Source: Chlorops oryzae (taxonomy: Eukaryota; Arthropoda; Insecta; Diptera; Chloropidae). From it: a stretch of DNA of 64,000 nt. Below, one piece after another: positions 39,930 through 50,930 of the stretch; the first letter of the stretch is position 1; every line of letters begins with the position of its first letter. The stretch spans positions 36,845,502-36,909,501 of the forward strand of contig CM035808.1 in assembly GCA_020466095.1 (NCBI GenBank). The letters run 5' to 3'. The notes under the pieces were generated by a model. That model had not been told where the DNA came from and ran no database searches. It saw nothing but the letters and a program-made list of their open reading frames with translations. A program made the position numbers and the translations under genes.

Positions 39930-42159
39930 CTTTAATTTTAAATTTAAAAAATTATCCAAACCCTTCGTCATACACTGGATTATGCCCTTGAATTAAACTG
40001 CTCTGGTAGACTATTTGATTCGTCAACAGCCATATAAATTAAAAGAGAGATATTCTCTCATTGAGATAACAATCTTATGTAGTATGGTTAAGAATATTTT
40101 ATTCACGATTCCATCAGAACCATTTCGATCTGAGTGTTTTACGGAGCTTTTCACAATTTCTCATGGAATAAAATTTCAACGATGACACATTTCGCTTGAG
40201 ACTCCCAACTCTCGTCGTTCATTCAATGTAAATCGTCTAATGAATTTGAAGTATTTTGTATAAAATCTTTTTTATAGCTCTATTTGTTCAACAATGTCCA
40301 TCTCGATAAGCATCAATGCAAGTTGAATTCCCAGACCACCTCTTTCCCACATGAGTCACATTAAAATATGCTACTGAAACTTGAAAAGATCACGTACGCA
40401 TTTTAAGTGAATATCCAACAGAATTCGAAAGTAGTCCAGCAGTGGCTATACAGTGGTCCCACTGGAGCTTACATCATCATCAATCAGCTTTCGCAGATTG
40501 ACTCCAAGAACTGGAGAGCCGTTCCATTTGGCCTAAAAGTTTCAGTTCATAGGTAGTTCATGTAAGTAGTTCTAGTGCTTGTTCTAGCAGGGTTTATTGC
40601 TATGAAGAGTGTAACTAGTCTTCAACTAGACCACTCTGAAGATCCGGACTCTTCTGAAATATTTTGCACACAAAGTTCTGAGAAAGAGTATTCTAAGTTC
40701 ATATCACACAGCCCATGCATTGGAACTGGTTTTATTTTGAAGCCTGGTAGGTTGAAAAGATCAACAGTCCTCACCATCTCTCTGTTGGTGGGCACTCACG
40801 ATTTCATAAGGCAATTTGTGACATTAGTTCGCGATAAGTATCGGTGGCAAATCGGAACTTAATTGCGCGATTAATGTCAATTTTATCAATAAACATAAAC
40901 ACCTGAGCTTGTTCCATTCATTCGGTAAGAAGATATGAAACGAGTCGGAGAGGGGAAGAAGACGAAGGGGCAAAAAGAACAAATAAATTATCATAATTTC
41001 TGTGTACATGCTCCATGGAGCTGCTCTAGAGCAGCGCACATTTCGGCTCGCTTCGTTTTGTGGTGAGCGTGGAAATGCATAAATTAACCGAAGATGAAGT
41101 GAACGCGCTGCAGCACGTTGCTGCCGGTTGCTGTTACTGTTGCTGCTGCTGCTGATTGCAATTGCATGTTGCATGTCATGGCGGGGCTTTGCAGCTGGAC
41201 TGCAGCTACAAATTCAAATGGAACTTCTTATTGGTGCCTACCCTTTGTTCTCTTTCTAATTGTCTCCTGAACCATTCATTTGCTTTTAATTTCGTTTTTT
41301 CTCTGTCCTATTCTTCGATGCTCATTATGAGCTCCATAATCTCGCTTGTTCAGCATGAAAATTTTAGCACAAGAAAAAGATCGAAGTCTGCAATTTCCAC
41401 GGAAGCTATGCATTTACCAACATGCATTTTTTGACCATTTTCGAATTCAGTGTTTGAAATTTCCAAAAAAGCGGAGAGAGGCACACAAAAAAAAAAAAAA
41501 AATGGGAGCCCCAAAAAGAAACCAAGCGCACAGCTGTACGATTTGAAATAATTTCCCAGCATTTCGGCGATTCCTTCTTTAGCCGCTCCATCGCTTCTCG
41601 TTCTAGTTTCGTGAGATAATTTCAAAATTAGCGCGGCGCGGCGCGGCGCAGCGTTTGGGCAAGCTCCACAAAGTACACAGCAGAAGTCAGTCTCACTTGC
41701 CGGAACGTGATTTACAACCGAGAAAAAGTGACTTTGATGCACTATTGCGAAGGCGTTGGGGTTGCAAGTCAAGTGCAGACTTTTTCTATTCGTGTGATTT
41801 TTGATTAAAAAAATAATTAAAATAAAAAACCAAAATAGGAATAGGAACTTTTTATTTGTCTTAGCGTGGGAAAACTTATTTTCAAAGGTTTAAAAAAACT
41901 GACACATGTACTGATAGTTGATGAAATATCCAAAATAAACGAAAATTTGGCGAATCGCATCGATATTTTTTCTTATGGATTTAATTTAAATCCCCTAAAG
42001 GTACCTTTTTGCCTCCACTTATCAGTTTTATATCATATACCACAAAGTATACCCACAGTAGTGCTCGAAAAAGGCAAACATTTCCATAGGTATCATAGCT
42101 TATCTGTCCGCCTCCAAGCAGAGCAATACGAGAAAGATAGTCTCACTTATTTAAAATTA
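39930..42159. other. Unannotated stretch
   Basis: No gene recognised. A 95-codon frame (40575-40862, plus) and a 140-codon frame (41350-41772, minus) match nothing I know. A CTG run lies at 41135-41155, a 15-base A-run near 41487 and a GCGCGGC repeat at 41632-41652. Confidence 0.45.
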
Positions 42160-42750
42160 ATTTAACCCTTCACCACATACAAACCATTAAATGGTTTCTG
42201 ACATAAAAAAAAAAGATATTTATTTAGGTTATTTGTAGATGAAAAACGATTGTAATTTTTTTTTGAAGTCATCATAAAAGGAAAAAAAAAGTTTTCCACT
42301 GATTTTATATCATGCAAAAAAGGGGTTAATAAAAATTTTCCGCGAACTTGTTTTTTATATTTTTAATATTTGTTTATCACTTGGAAAAAAAAAATTACCC
42401 TTATTTACTTTATCACCCAGTAAAGGGTTAATGAAACAATTTACTTCGAAAAAATTTTGTCCACTTGTTAATCATATCAATATTGTAATGGGTTAAAGAT
42501 TTGATTTGATAACAATTATAATTAAAGTATTCATTTTAGTCGCACCAGTTCAAAATTTTCGAAAATGGAAGTCCAAAATTTATTGTGAATAACCCTCAAT
42601 AGTATTATTTAACCCTTTAACGTATATGGGAAACGTTTTTCCCCACATTATTTTACGGATTTGTAGCGATCTTGTTAAGAGCAAATGCTGCAAACCATTT
42701 AAATTATATGACGACAAATAATTCCTTTATATTGCGTTATAGGGTTAAAT
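42160..42750. repeat. TTAACCC-type repeats, mixed orientation, downstream of tRNA-Ser
   Basis: TTAACCCTTCACCACATAC with ATGGTTTCTGACAT (42162-42203) is the variant unit seen at 15001. GGGGTTAATAAAAATTTTCC (42322), CAGTAAAGGGTTAATGAAAC (42418), TTAACCCTTTAACGTATATG (42608) and GTTATAGGGTTAAAT (42735) are further units in both orientations. Confidence 0.65.
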
Positions 42751-43037
42751 AATAGTAACGAGGGCATTCACAAGGACTGAATTTCACCGCAAAAAATCGA
42801 CAACGGATAATTTCCTATTTCAAAACGTCGCGACGCGTAAAGCGCCCGCTTTTCAAGGGACAAATTGAAAATTTTAATACAAAACCTTTGCAAACTTGCG
42901 TCGAAATTCCACTTTTCTTGCGAATACAAATAATTAATTAATTAAATTAATAGGGTAAAAAAATTGAAAAAAAAATTTTTTTATTAAAAAATAATAAGAA
43001 ATAAAGAAATATTAAAAAATTCATTCCAATATTATTG

Positions 43038-43119
43038 CGCAGCCGGTAGGATTCGAACCTACGCTCCCAGAGGGAATCTGATTTCGAGTCAGACGCCTTA
43101 ACCACTCGGCCACGACTGC
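43038..43119 (-). tRNA. tRNA-Ser(CGA)
   Basis: Serine tRNA reading UCG codons. The 82-base body begins GCAGTCGTGGCCGAGTGG and ends ACCGGCTGCG. Acceptor GCAGTCG pairs with CGGCTGC (wobble included), the anticodon loop CTCGAAA sits on a GTCTGA/TCAGAT-type stem, the long variable arm (CCC TCT GGG type) is typical of serine tRNA, and the T arm is GTAGG TTCGAAT CCTAC. No intron. A T-run follows on the minus strand. TTAACCC-type repeats lie further downstream from 42750. Confidence 0.97.
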
Positions 43120-43764
43120 TTGTCCCACCACATTTGCTTATTCGCTGTATATCAATGCATGCAATGAATTCGTGGTGAAAATTCTAATAATGATAAACTT
43201 TTCTAAGGCATCAATTTGAATTTACACCACGTTCGAAAATAAGTATGTACCTAACTGTATGTATGTATGTATGTATGGTGGACTACCGAGCCAGAGTTCG
43301 GGTGGTTTTGATAAATTTGATTGAAAAAATATGAAATGAGCAATGTTATTTAAGCTTAGTTGGTTTGTTTTATAGCTTGTCCGAAACAGCGTTGGATGGA
43401 AACAATAAAATGGGACAGGCTGTACCTGTAGACTTACCTCGGATTTTGCAACCGACAGAACGAAATGGAGGAACTGGTCGGGTTTTGCGGACCTCAGAAT
43501 ACATAGGTCGGGACACTGAAAACGCAAAACGATGAAGAAGAAGGTATGTTTTATACTTGAACTCAATACAAAAATTCGTTAAAATCTTAGAAAATGTTCC
43601 ATAAACTCGTTAATATTAAAACGATCGCCTTATTTAGACTTATTTTAAGCTTTTAATTTATGGAAAGAATATAAATTTTCGAACGGAAGTTACTCGCGTA
43701 ATGAGAGGGGTCGAAGGGGAAGCCGCCCTGGGCGACAAGTCATATTTTAATTTTTTATAAAGGT
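43120..43764. other. Unannotated stretch
   Basis: A (TATG)n run at 43257-43278 and a 114-codon frame (43222-43566, minus) without recognisable motifs. Nothing else seen. Confidence 0.45.
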
Positions 43765-43772
43765 ATGTACAT

Positions 43773-44281
43773 TAGTGATGTTGCGATTATTCGCATTCGC
43801 ATTCGTATTCGCGAATATTCGCATATTTCTGGACATTCGTATTCGCATTCGCATTCGCAAAATTTTGTGCGAATATTTGGCGAATATTAACGTCCGAAAA
43901 ATATACAAATCCTATGGATGTTATAGTTTTCTTTTATGTAGGTAGATTGACTTGATATGTATGTATATTGATTTGTAGATTTCAAAACAATATTTAAAAG
44001 TTATTCAAAACAGGCTTGGACAACAAATTTAAATTCATTTTCTTTACGAAAACAGATTGATTAAATAACTTTTTTTTCTGAATCATTGGGCAGCACTCTA
44101 ACAAAAAATATGTGGGGCTTACACGGCACTTCAGCTCTCAATAACAAATCATAGATAAGTGGCGCTTAATTTAAAACTGAACATTCGCATTCGCATTCGT
44201 ATTCGCGAATATCGGCGACAGATATTCGCATTTGCATTCGCATTCGCGAATGTTTAAAAAACCACATTCGTAACATCACTA
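43773..44281. mobile_element. hAT-type MITE, 509 bp, with 8 bp target duplication
   Basis: The ends TAGTGATGTTGCGA and TCGTAACATCACTA form a 14 bp inverted repeat with one mismatch. The 8 bp ATGTACAT is duplicated at 43765-43772 and 44282-44289. An 8 bp duplication with a YAGNGATG-like terminus is the signature of the hAT superfamily. Both subterminal regions (43786-43860 and 44183-44255) are arrays of ATTCGC/GCGAAT hexamers. These would suit the clustered short motifs that hAT transposases bind near their ends. No transposase frame, so it depends on an autonomous relative. Confidence 0.88.
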
Positions 44282-44289
44282 ATGTACAT

Positions 44290-45081
44290 ATTTTTATTTC
44301 GGCCGTCTTGCGGCAGCGGCGGCAATGAATGAACATTGTTCCCCGGGTGCCGATATGTCAACCCAATGCCACTGACTCGTGAACTCAATAACACATGGGC
44401 AAATCCAGCAGAAAGTAAGATGGCGCCAAGAAACTAAAATTAAAAATTTTTGTTTACAGACTATGAGTGCAACGGGTGTTCCCTCGATTATTAATTTCAG
44501 TTCCTGTTCCCCGCTTGCCTTTCGAAAGATTTCGGCGAATTATCGAAAATTGTCTCGACTTTAAGCGATTCGAAAGAAAATCTCCCCCATTTCATGGTCC
44601 TTGCAATGTCCTTTATAGAACAACTAAGGACTTCAAAGCGTCATCGGAGCTGCAATATATTGTTTTCTTTTATTTTAAAGTAGAAAGAGTGACGCTCAAA
44701 GGTCATAAAACCAAAAATGCATGAAAATTATTGTAACGTCCCTAACGCAGCGTTCTGAATGCCTATTTTACTATAAGTATATGTAACTAGACAGATGAAT
44801 CGAGAAGTCCGTGTCCATTGATCTTTACGTCAACTTTGAATACTCTGTTTATTTTTTAGCACATAGATTGTTTTTGTAAAATATCTTATTTCACGGAAAT
44901 CAAGGAATTTTTATATTGACTTGACGAACACTTCCATTTATTGAAGCGTCCCGAACGCCAACTCTTTCAACTGGCGCGTTCTTATTAATGAAAGTTATAA
45001 TTTCTATTCCTATTTTTTGAATAAACCTTCAATTTAAAAAACTTTCAATTTAATTAAATCTAATTTATCACATCCTTTCAT
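44290..45081. other. Unannotated stretch
   Basis: No gene recognised. AACGTCCCTAACGC (near 44735) and GCGTCCCGAACGCC (near 44946) are a loose direct pair about 210 bp apart. Confidence 0.45.
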
Positions 45082-45955
45082 ATTAAAACAAGTAAGGGTG
45101 TTATAGTCAGGCGAGCCTGACAATAGAATACCCGACACAGACACACATCTTCAAATAATTTTTAATATCAAGAGGTGTTTAAGGCCATTACGGGCCCCAT
45201 ATACCGACTTTTGTTGAATTTTTTTATGAAAACCGCCCTTTTTCCACGCCCACTTTTCCAATTTTTTTGAATTCTAATCGGAGGCTTAAATATACGCTCA
45301 AATTCTAAGTTTCATTAAAATATTTCGAAAAAGTCCGACTTTAAGGCAGTTTTGAGATTTTTGTGACAGACCCTAGTACTGGAGGTACCCTTAAAAATGG
45401 ACCGATCAAGGAAATTTTTTGGAAGGATGTTTAAGGCTACATAGGAAGCATAAGTGCCAAATTTCGTTCAAGTCCCATTTGAATTTCGGGTGTAGGAGAC
45501 AATTTTAGAAAACCGCCCTTCTGCCACGCCCACTTTTCCAATTTTCGGAAATAATATTACTGGCCTTTCAATATGATCAAATATCAAATTTCATCAAAAT
45601 ATCTTGAAAAACATCGGATTTAGAGCAGTTTTTGTGATTTTCGTTACAGACCCTAGTACTAGAGGTACCCCTAAAAATGGTCCGATCGGGTCCATTCTCG
45701 AACTTGTTCTTACTCATGTCCCCGTGAGCACGCATACAAAATTTTGTCAAGATAGCTCAATTTCTTCGATAAGATAACTGTATACAAACAGACGGACAGA
45801 CGGACAGACGGACGGACATGTCTAAATCGAATCTCCTGGTGACACTGATCATTTCTATATATATTTTGTATGGTCTATCTCGACTAGTTCTGGGTGTTAC
45901 ACACAACCACACAAACGCAATATACCCTCGACACAGAGTGTGTCGGGTATAAATA
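45082..45955 (+). mobile_element. Helentron (DINE-1/mini-me-like), complete
   Basis: The 5' end ATTAAAACAAGTAAGG is followed by a short palindrome (CAGGCGAGCCTG) and ATACCCGACACAG. Towards the 3' end are a (GACGGACA)n tract (45790-45820; GTCY on the other strand), a TA-rich run (45857-45865), CCTCGACACAGAGTGTGTCGG with a perfect 7 bp hairpin (stem 45929-45935 with 45939-45945), and GGGTAT. ATACCCGACAC and GTGTCGGGTAT form the subterminal inverted repeat. The interior holds two copies of a ~280 bp block (from AACCGCCCTT at 45231 and 45511). No Rep/helicase coding. Confidence 0.85.
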
Positions 45956-45994
45956 TATAACTTTAGTTGTACGAGAGAAGCGTCCCAAACATCA

Positions 45995-46266
45995 GGGTTT
46001 GCCCATATCGCACGCCCTCTTCTAAGGTGACACAATTCAAAAATCGTAAATTTTGAGTAAAAATATGGAACTTGATCATAGCTCACCTTTCTAGCTGCAC
46101 GAAAAATTCTATTCCGTTATTGTTAGTATAGAAAGCCGCGAAACCTCACCAATGCCTTTCCTCTTGCTTTGATTGACACTGCGACGCATTTTGTTTTTTG
46201 CGTTTTCTGAAAAATGAGAAGTTTTGAGTTGTGTCTCCTTAGAAGAGGGTGTCCGATATGTACCCT
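45995..46266. mobile_element. MITE with ~40 bp inverted ends
   Basis: Left: AGGGT, ATATCGCACGCCCTCTTC and TAAGGTGACACAATTCAAAA. Right end complement: AGGGT, ATATCGGACACCCTCTTC and TAAGGAGACACAACTCAAAA. The arms match at about nine of ten positions with one 3-base gap. ACAT lies beside both ends. No coding capacity. Confidence 0.75.
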
Positions 46267-46429
46267 ACATTCCCAACATTCATTAAGGCCATTTGAACTA
46301 TGATAAATTTGGACCAAAAAGATTTTTCAAGCAGTCAGACAAAATTTTTACGAAGACACCAACAAAAAAATTAATTTATTTGTCAGTTTTTCTGGTCCCG
46401 ATAATTTCGATATATTTTTGTGTGCATGG

Positions 46430-46745
46430 CTTTTCAACCTCAACCGGACTTATTTCGGGTTAATTTCAGGCTCATTTTTCAAAGCCTGATATAGTTCGGC
46501 CTCATATCGGGGTTATATTCATGAGCGTGGGTCTGTTTTTACTAATATTTCGAATTCAATTCGGGTTCATTTTTCTGAGCCTGGTCTTTTCGATATATTT
46601 CGGATTGATTTCGAGCGGGATTTTTTACTCAAATTCGGACTTATTTTGGACTCACATTTTTGAGTCTCTTATTTTCTACTTACTTCGGATTACATTATCA
46701 TTTCGGACTCATACCGAAGTTATTTTGGACTCATTAACATGATCC
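46430..46745. repeat. Degenerate TTTCGG..ACTCAT tandem repeat
   Basis: Blocks of the type TTCGGACTTATTTCGGG, GGGTTCATTTTTCTGAGCC, TTCGGATTGATTTCG, TTCGGACTTATTTTGGACTC and TTCGGACTCATACCGAAG recur at irregular 40-70 bp spacing. It may be the arm of a decayed element. Confidence 0.55.
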
Positions 46746-47545
46746 ATGTGTTCAATGAAAATCCAGCCCCGAGACCAAAAGGATCAAAAAAAAAAAAAAC
46801 GATATTTTGGAACTGGCATTGAAGGAGTGAAATGACTATCGTTCGTAGCTCGTATGTTATACAAAAATCTGTAGTTTGTATCATACCCTTTAAAGCTTTT
46901 AATATATCGATATATTGATTGAACCATGATACAAAGAGAGCAAGATTGCGCCACTTCGGGTACCGCTATTTTGTAGCATTCGCATTGTTGTTGTTTCCCA
47001 TGCTAAAGTATAGTTGTGACGTTGGGCTTAACATGCAAAACAACAACAACGAAGCTCTTATTTTGTATTTGTGACATCATCGGCCTGAAGTACCGCTATC
47101 TTGTTTTCATGTACCTATCATGGATATAACTATATATAGAACTATAGTTCTGGCTATAAATTGTGGCAAAACATTCAGTGCTACTTTCTCCTGTGAGGTG
47201 TTTAAGGATTTTAAAATTACTAAATATTAAGGTGATTTTCATTCAGAAATAATCATTAACAAAGCGAAAAGGTCTTTTACGTTGTAAGTCTCTCGTGAGC
47301 TGTTGTTCTTACAAAAAAGAATTTATTAGAATACCTCAAACCCATACACCTTGGTCGTAATCAAATTTCTGCCAATATCTCCTCCTCTTCCTTTCTCACT
47401 ATTTATTTCTCCATAATTTGAAATGTGCGCTATTTCCTCGCATAAAGGCCAATTCAAATTCGAAAATCCATTATTTAACGCTATTGCCGACCCATCCGGA
47501 CACACAAGCACAAAGGCAGACAAGTAGAAAAAGGGATAGAGAGTT

Positions 47546-47547
<2 letters not shown>
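46746..47547. other. Unannotated stretch
   Basis: A facing pair, CATTGTTGTTGTTT (46985) and AAACAACAACAACG (47039), lies between two copies of GTACCGCTAT(C/T)TTGT (46959, 47089). No gene recognised. Confidence 0.45.
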
Positions 47548-47577
<30 letters not shown>

Positions 47578-48213
47578 CATCAGACAGACGTATGCTTTCG
47601 CGAAATGTCACATGTCAGACCATAACTCCTGGACGCCAAATACTTTTTGACATAATAGTCCAATTACCTTATCGCATGATCGGCGCTGTGCGGCTGCGGC
47701 TTCGGCTGTGTCTGCGGCTGTATGCATTTTCGATGATGATCGCATCGCATTGCATCCCATCGGATCTTGTGCTTCCGTTGCGTCGCTGGTGATTATTTAT
47801 TGCGATCGAGCCACAACAGCTAACCACATCCCATTCGGAGGCAACCGAAACAGGAGCAGCAAGAACGCAAAAAATTGTATTTAAATTGCGTAGATCGATG
47901 AGCGCGTGTAGTGCAGTGTAGAGTGTAGAGGTCTCGGAGAGCTGCATTTTCGGTACTTACTCTTACTGTGATTTTTGTTGTTGGTGCTGTTGGTGCTTTT
48001 GTAATCAATGCATTGAAAGATGCCGCCGTAATACGAAAACACCTCCATGTCCGAGAGCTACAAGCACAACATGCGCTCAAACAACAAGAAGGAACGCAAC
48101 AACAACAACAACAACAACAACAAAACTGACAACATTGAGCACATCTGTTTTAAGGCCGCAATTGAAAATCGCGAGGCAATCGATTATGCTAAAGTGTCGA
48201 TTTACTGCTCCCG

Positions 48214-48283
48214 CTGAAACTGAAACTGACTCCGAATCTGAGCCCGAGCCCGACTCTGAGGCTGAATCTGAAGCTGGAGTCGG
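48214..48283. repeat. Degenerate hexamer repeat (GARNCT type)
   Basis: Units of the kind GAAACT, GACTCC, GAATCT, GAGCCC, GACTCT and GAGGCT repeat every six bases for about 70 bp. Translated, it alternates an acidic residue with Ser/Thr/Pro/Ala, so it yields a spurious acidic peptide. Confidence 0.75.
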
Positions 48284-48366
48284 AAATCGACGTTTGCTGG
48301 AACGATGCCGAACGCATTCATTGAAGTCCTCTCGGTGGTAAGAACACAAATGAGACCCCAGGGACC

Positions 48367-48380
48367 GTGCGCATGCGCAG
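48367..48380. promoter_or_regulatory. Possible NRF-1/Ewg-type palindromic site
   Basis: GTGCGCATGCGCAG matches the NRF-1/Erect wing palindrome in a CpG-richer patch. It is the second such exact core in the window, with 1606. Confidence 0.35.
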
Positions 48381-48788
48381 AGGCGCAAAACATTCGTTAA
48401 ACACGGCTCAAGCAGGCCTTGGCTTGATTCGATCGAATGCGATCGGCTTGTATGACAGTTGTTATTGCACGGCATCATATGTTGTTGTACTTGTTGCTGT
48501 TGCTGTTGTTGTTTCCGTCTTTGTTGTTGTTCGTCGTTGATCTTTGAATTGCGATTTAATCGAAAATCATCTCCTCGATTACGAGGCGCGATTGTGATCT
48601 TCGTCTACGTCACTAGACTAAATTGCAACGGATGCGCTGCTGCTCTACGAACGCATTCGTAAATTCTCATTTAATCACTTCGAGGCACACACACACATAT
48701 ATTCGACTGGACTTCGCTGTCCCCTATATTGCGTACAGGCACACACCTTTCTGAGCGGCTTAAGCTATTGATCTCTCTCCATCTCTCA

Positions 48789-48836
<48 letters not shown>

Positions 48837-48837
<1 letters not shown>

Positions 48838-50302
48838 CTCTGAGCATCCCGATCGCAATTGAATCGATGTGGTGGCATTTTCTGGGGAGCCATCCGGTAC
48901 TCCTGATATATGTATAAAGTTAACAAGTCATAAAATCAAAGTTATTGTCCAAAGGGATCATTGTAAAAAGCGTCCTCTTGGCTGCGAGATAAAAGATCTT
49001 CGCTTCAGTTTGAGTCTCCGCTTTCTTTATTTTTTTTTCTTTTGCTTTTTTTTTTTTGATCGCAGATAGGCAATCATAGACACTCACAGAGAGTGCGCCC
49101 AATTCCTATCGCAATTCCACTTCCAATTCAATTGTCTCTGCTTGGCGGCGGCAATGCCTATTTGGGCATTTCTGGCCCACTCTCTCGTTTCGTATTATTG
49201 TCAATTAACGCCAGCACTTTTCAAAATTTTCTATTGTAGTTTTTTTAAGTCCTACGGTGAAGATTTATGGGGCGCTGGCTCCAATTAACACGAGAAATAT
49301 AAGGAAATAGCTTTAGAGGTAGCCCTTTTTTTCGCCCTAAAGCGAATACGTATGACAATTGCGGTAGGGATTTTTCTTCCATCGGACATTCAATTTGATT
49401 TCAATGCTTCACGGGTTCATTCATCATATTTTGAGTCGACAATACGGAAAATAAAGAAGGGCTAAAAAAAACAAGTCGAATGAAGAAAAAAGATTCTCCT
49501 AATTTTTCGATACACTAATCGGTAAGCTATGACCTCTAACGACCCCATTGACTGTGTAGGGTTGCATTAAGGATTTCTTTTAAACATGAATATCTCTTTT
49601 TAGCTTCCATTCCAGTCATCATTAATTATTTATTAATCATATGAGTTGCACAAAATTATACCCACATGGGTACATATATAAATATTCACTCTGTTACATA
49701 TTTACTAACCACCATTGGACACTGCAGGTCGAGTGTGAATCGAAGCAGAAATGAAGACGTCAACGATGGTGTTGTTTTTTTTTGCCCTCCTTCGAGCTAA
49801 TGGATTTTCGTTTTCTTACGTCAAAACGCAATGGAAAAGGTTGTAAGCGATAAATTAAAGCCAGTCTTCAGTCATGCAGTCATGGCTTATTTTTATTTTC
49901 AATTTTCGGTTCATAATTTTTTTTTTTATAAATTTAAATGGAACTTGTCTGTGCATTTCGTAATGGCAGAATCTCTTGTTGGGATCCAAACTAAATTTGA
50001 CCATTCATGAGCGGCGCTTTGTAGACACATGGCGTGTCTCATTGCTTTTGTAGTGTGAAGTTTTAATTCATCACTTATCAGCAAATAAATGAGTGTACGA
50101 AATGGGTAAATATAAAAGGAAAAGTAAAAAAAAAAAAAATAAAATGTACTTAATAGGCAGTAAAATGGCGCGATTACTTACCACGAAATTCTTTAGGAGT
50201 AATCGAATTCTAAGACGGCACTGTACAATTGGTTCCATCAGTCTCATTTGAATACAAGCAATTGAAATGAGGTTCAAAGTTCGCTTTTGGTCTATCAGAA
50301 CA
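48837..50302. other. Unannotated stretch
   Basis: Nothing recognised beyond homopolymer T and A runs. Confidence 0.5.
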
Positions 50303-50930
50303 GATGATGATGATGATAATTGTGATAATGACGATCATTACGATAATAATGAGCATGACGATGATGAAAATGATGATGAAAATGATGATTATAATGATAA
50401 TGGTGATGTTAATCATGAGGATGAAGATGATGATAATTACTTATGATGATAATGATGATTATGATTGTGATGATGATGGTGATGGTGATGATTGGGGTGA
50501 TATGGATAATGATTAAAATGCTGATTATAATGATAATTATGGTGTTGATCATAATGGTGATGATAATAATGATTATGATTATGATGATAATGATTATGAT
50601 TTTGATGTTGAGGATATGATGATGGTGATTATTGGGGTGATAATGATGATGCTGATGATGACGGTTATGATGAAAATGATGTTGATCGTTATAATGATAA
50701 TGATGATGGTGTTGATGTTGACCATGATTATGATGGTGATGATTGTATTGATAGTGATATGACGATCATTGTGATGGTGGTGATGTTGGCGATTATGATG
50801 AAAATGATGATGACAGTGGCGATGATGATGTGCTGATGGCGACTATAATGTTGATTACGATAATCATGACGGTGTGGTGATAGTGATAACGATGATGGTG
50901 TTGATTGGGGTGATTGTGATAAAAATTAAT
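50303..50930. repeat. Degenerate (GAT)n/(AAT)n trinucleotide array, ~630 bp
   Basis: A long GATGAT/AATGAT array with frequent substitutions (GGT, GTT, TAT) and occasional phase shifts. Frames through it give Met/Ile or Asp runs and are artefacts. Confidence 0.93.

Larger units (their letters stand above)
47548..48836. other. CpG-richer patch between two microsatellites
   Basis: Bounded by (GA)n at 47548-47577 and (CT)n at 48789-48834. It contains CGGCTGCGG-type hexamer runs (47685-47725), an (AAC)n run (48096-48124), a GAATCT/GAGCCC hexamer run (48214-48283) and an NRF-1-like site (48367). Frames on both strands are open through the periodic parts and are not evidence of a gene. The composition fits a promoter and leader region. 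Confidence 0.4.

Noticed and set aside
48135..48341. Acidic Ser/Thr/Glu-rich peptide frame
   Set aside because: Arises from a degenerate hexamer repeat; no start context or splice evidence.
50304..50516. Met/Ile-rich frame as a membrane peptide
   Set aside because: Direct translation of a GAT/AAT trinucleotide array.
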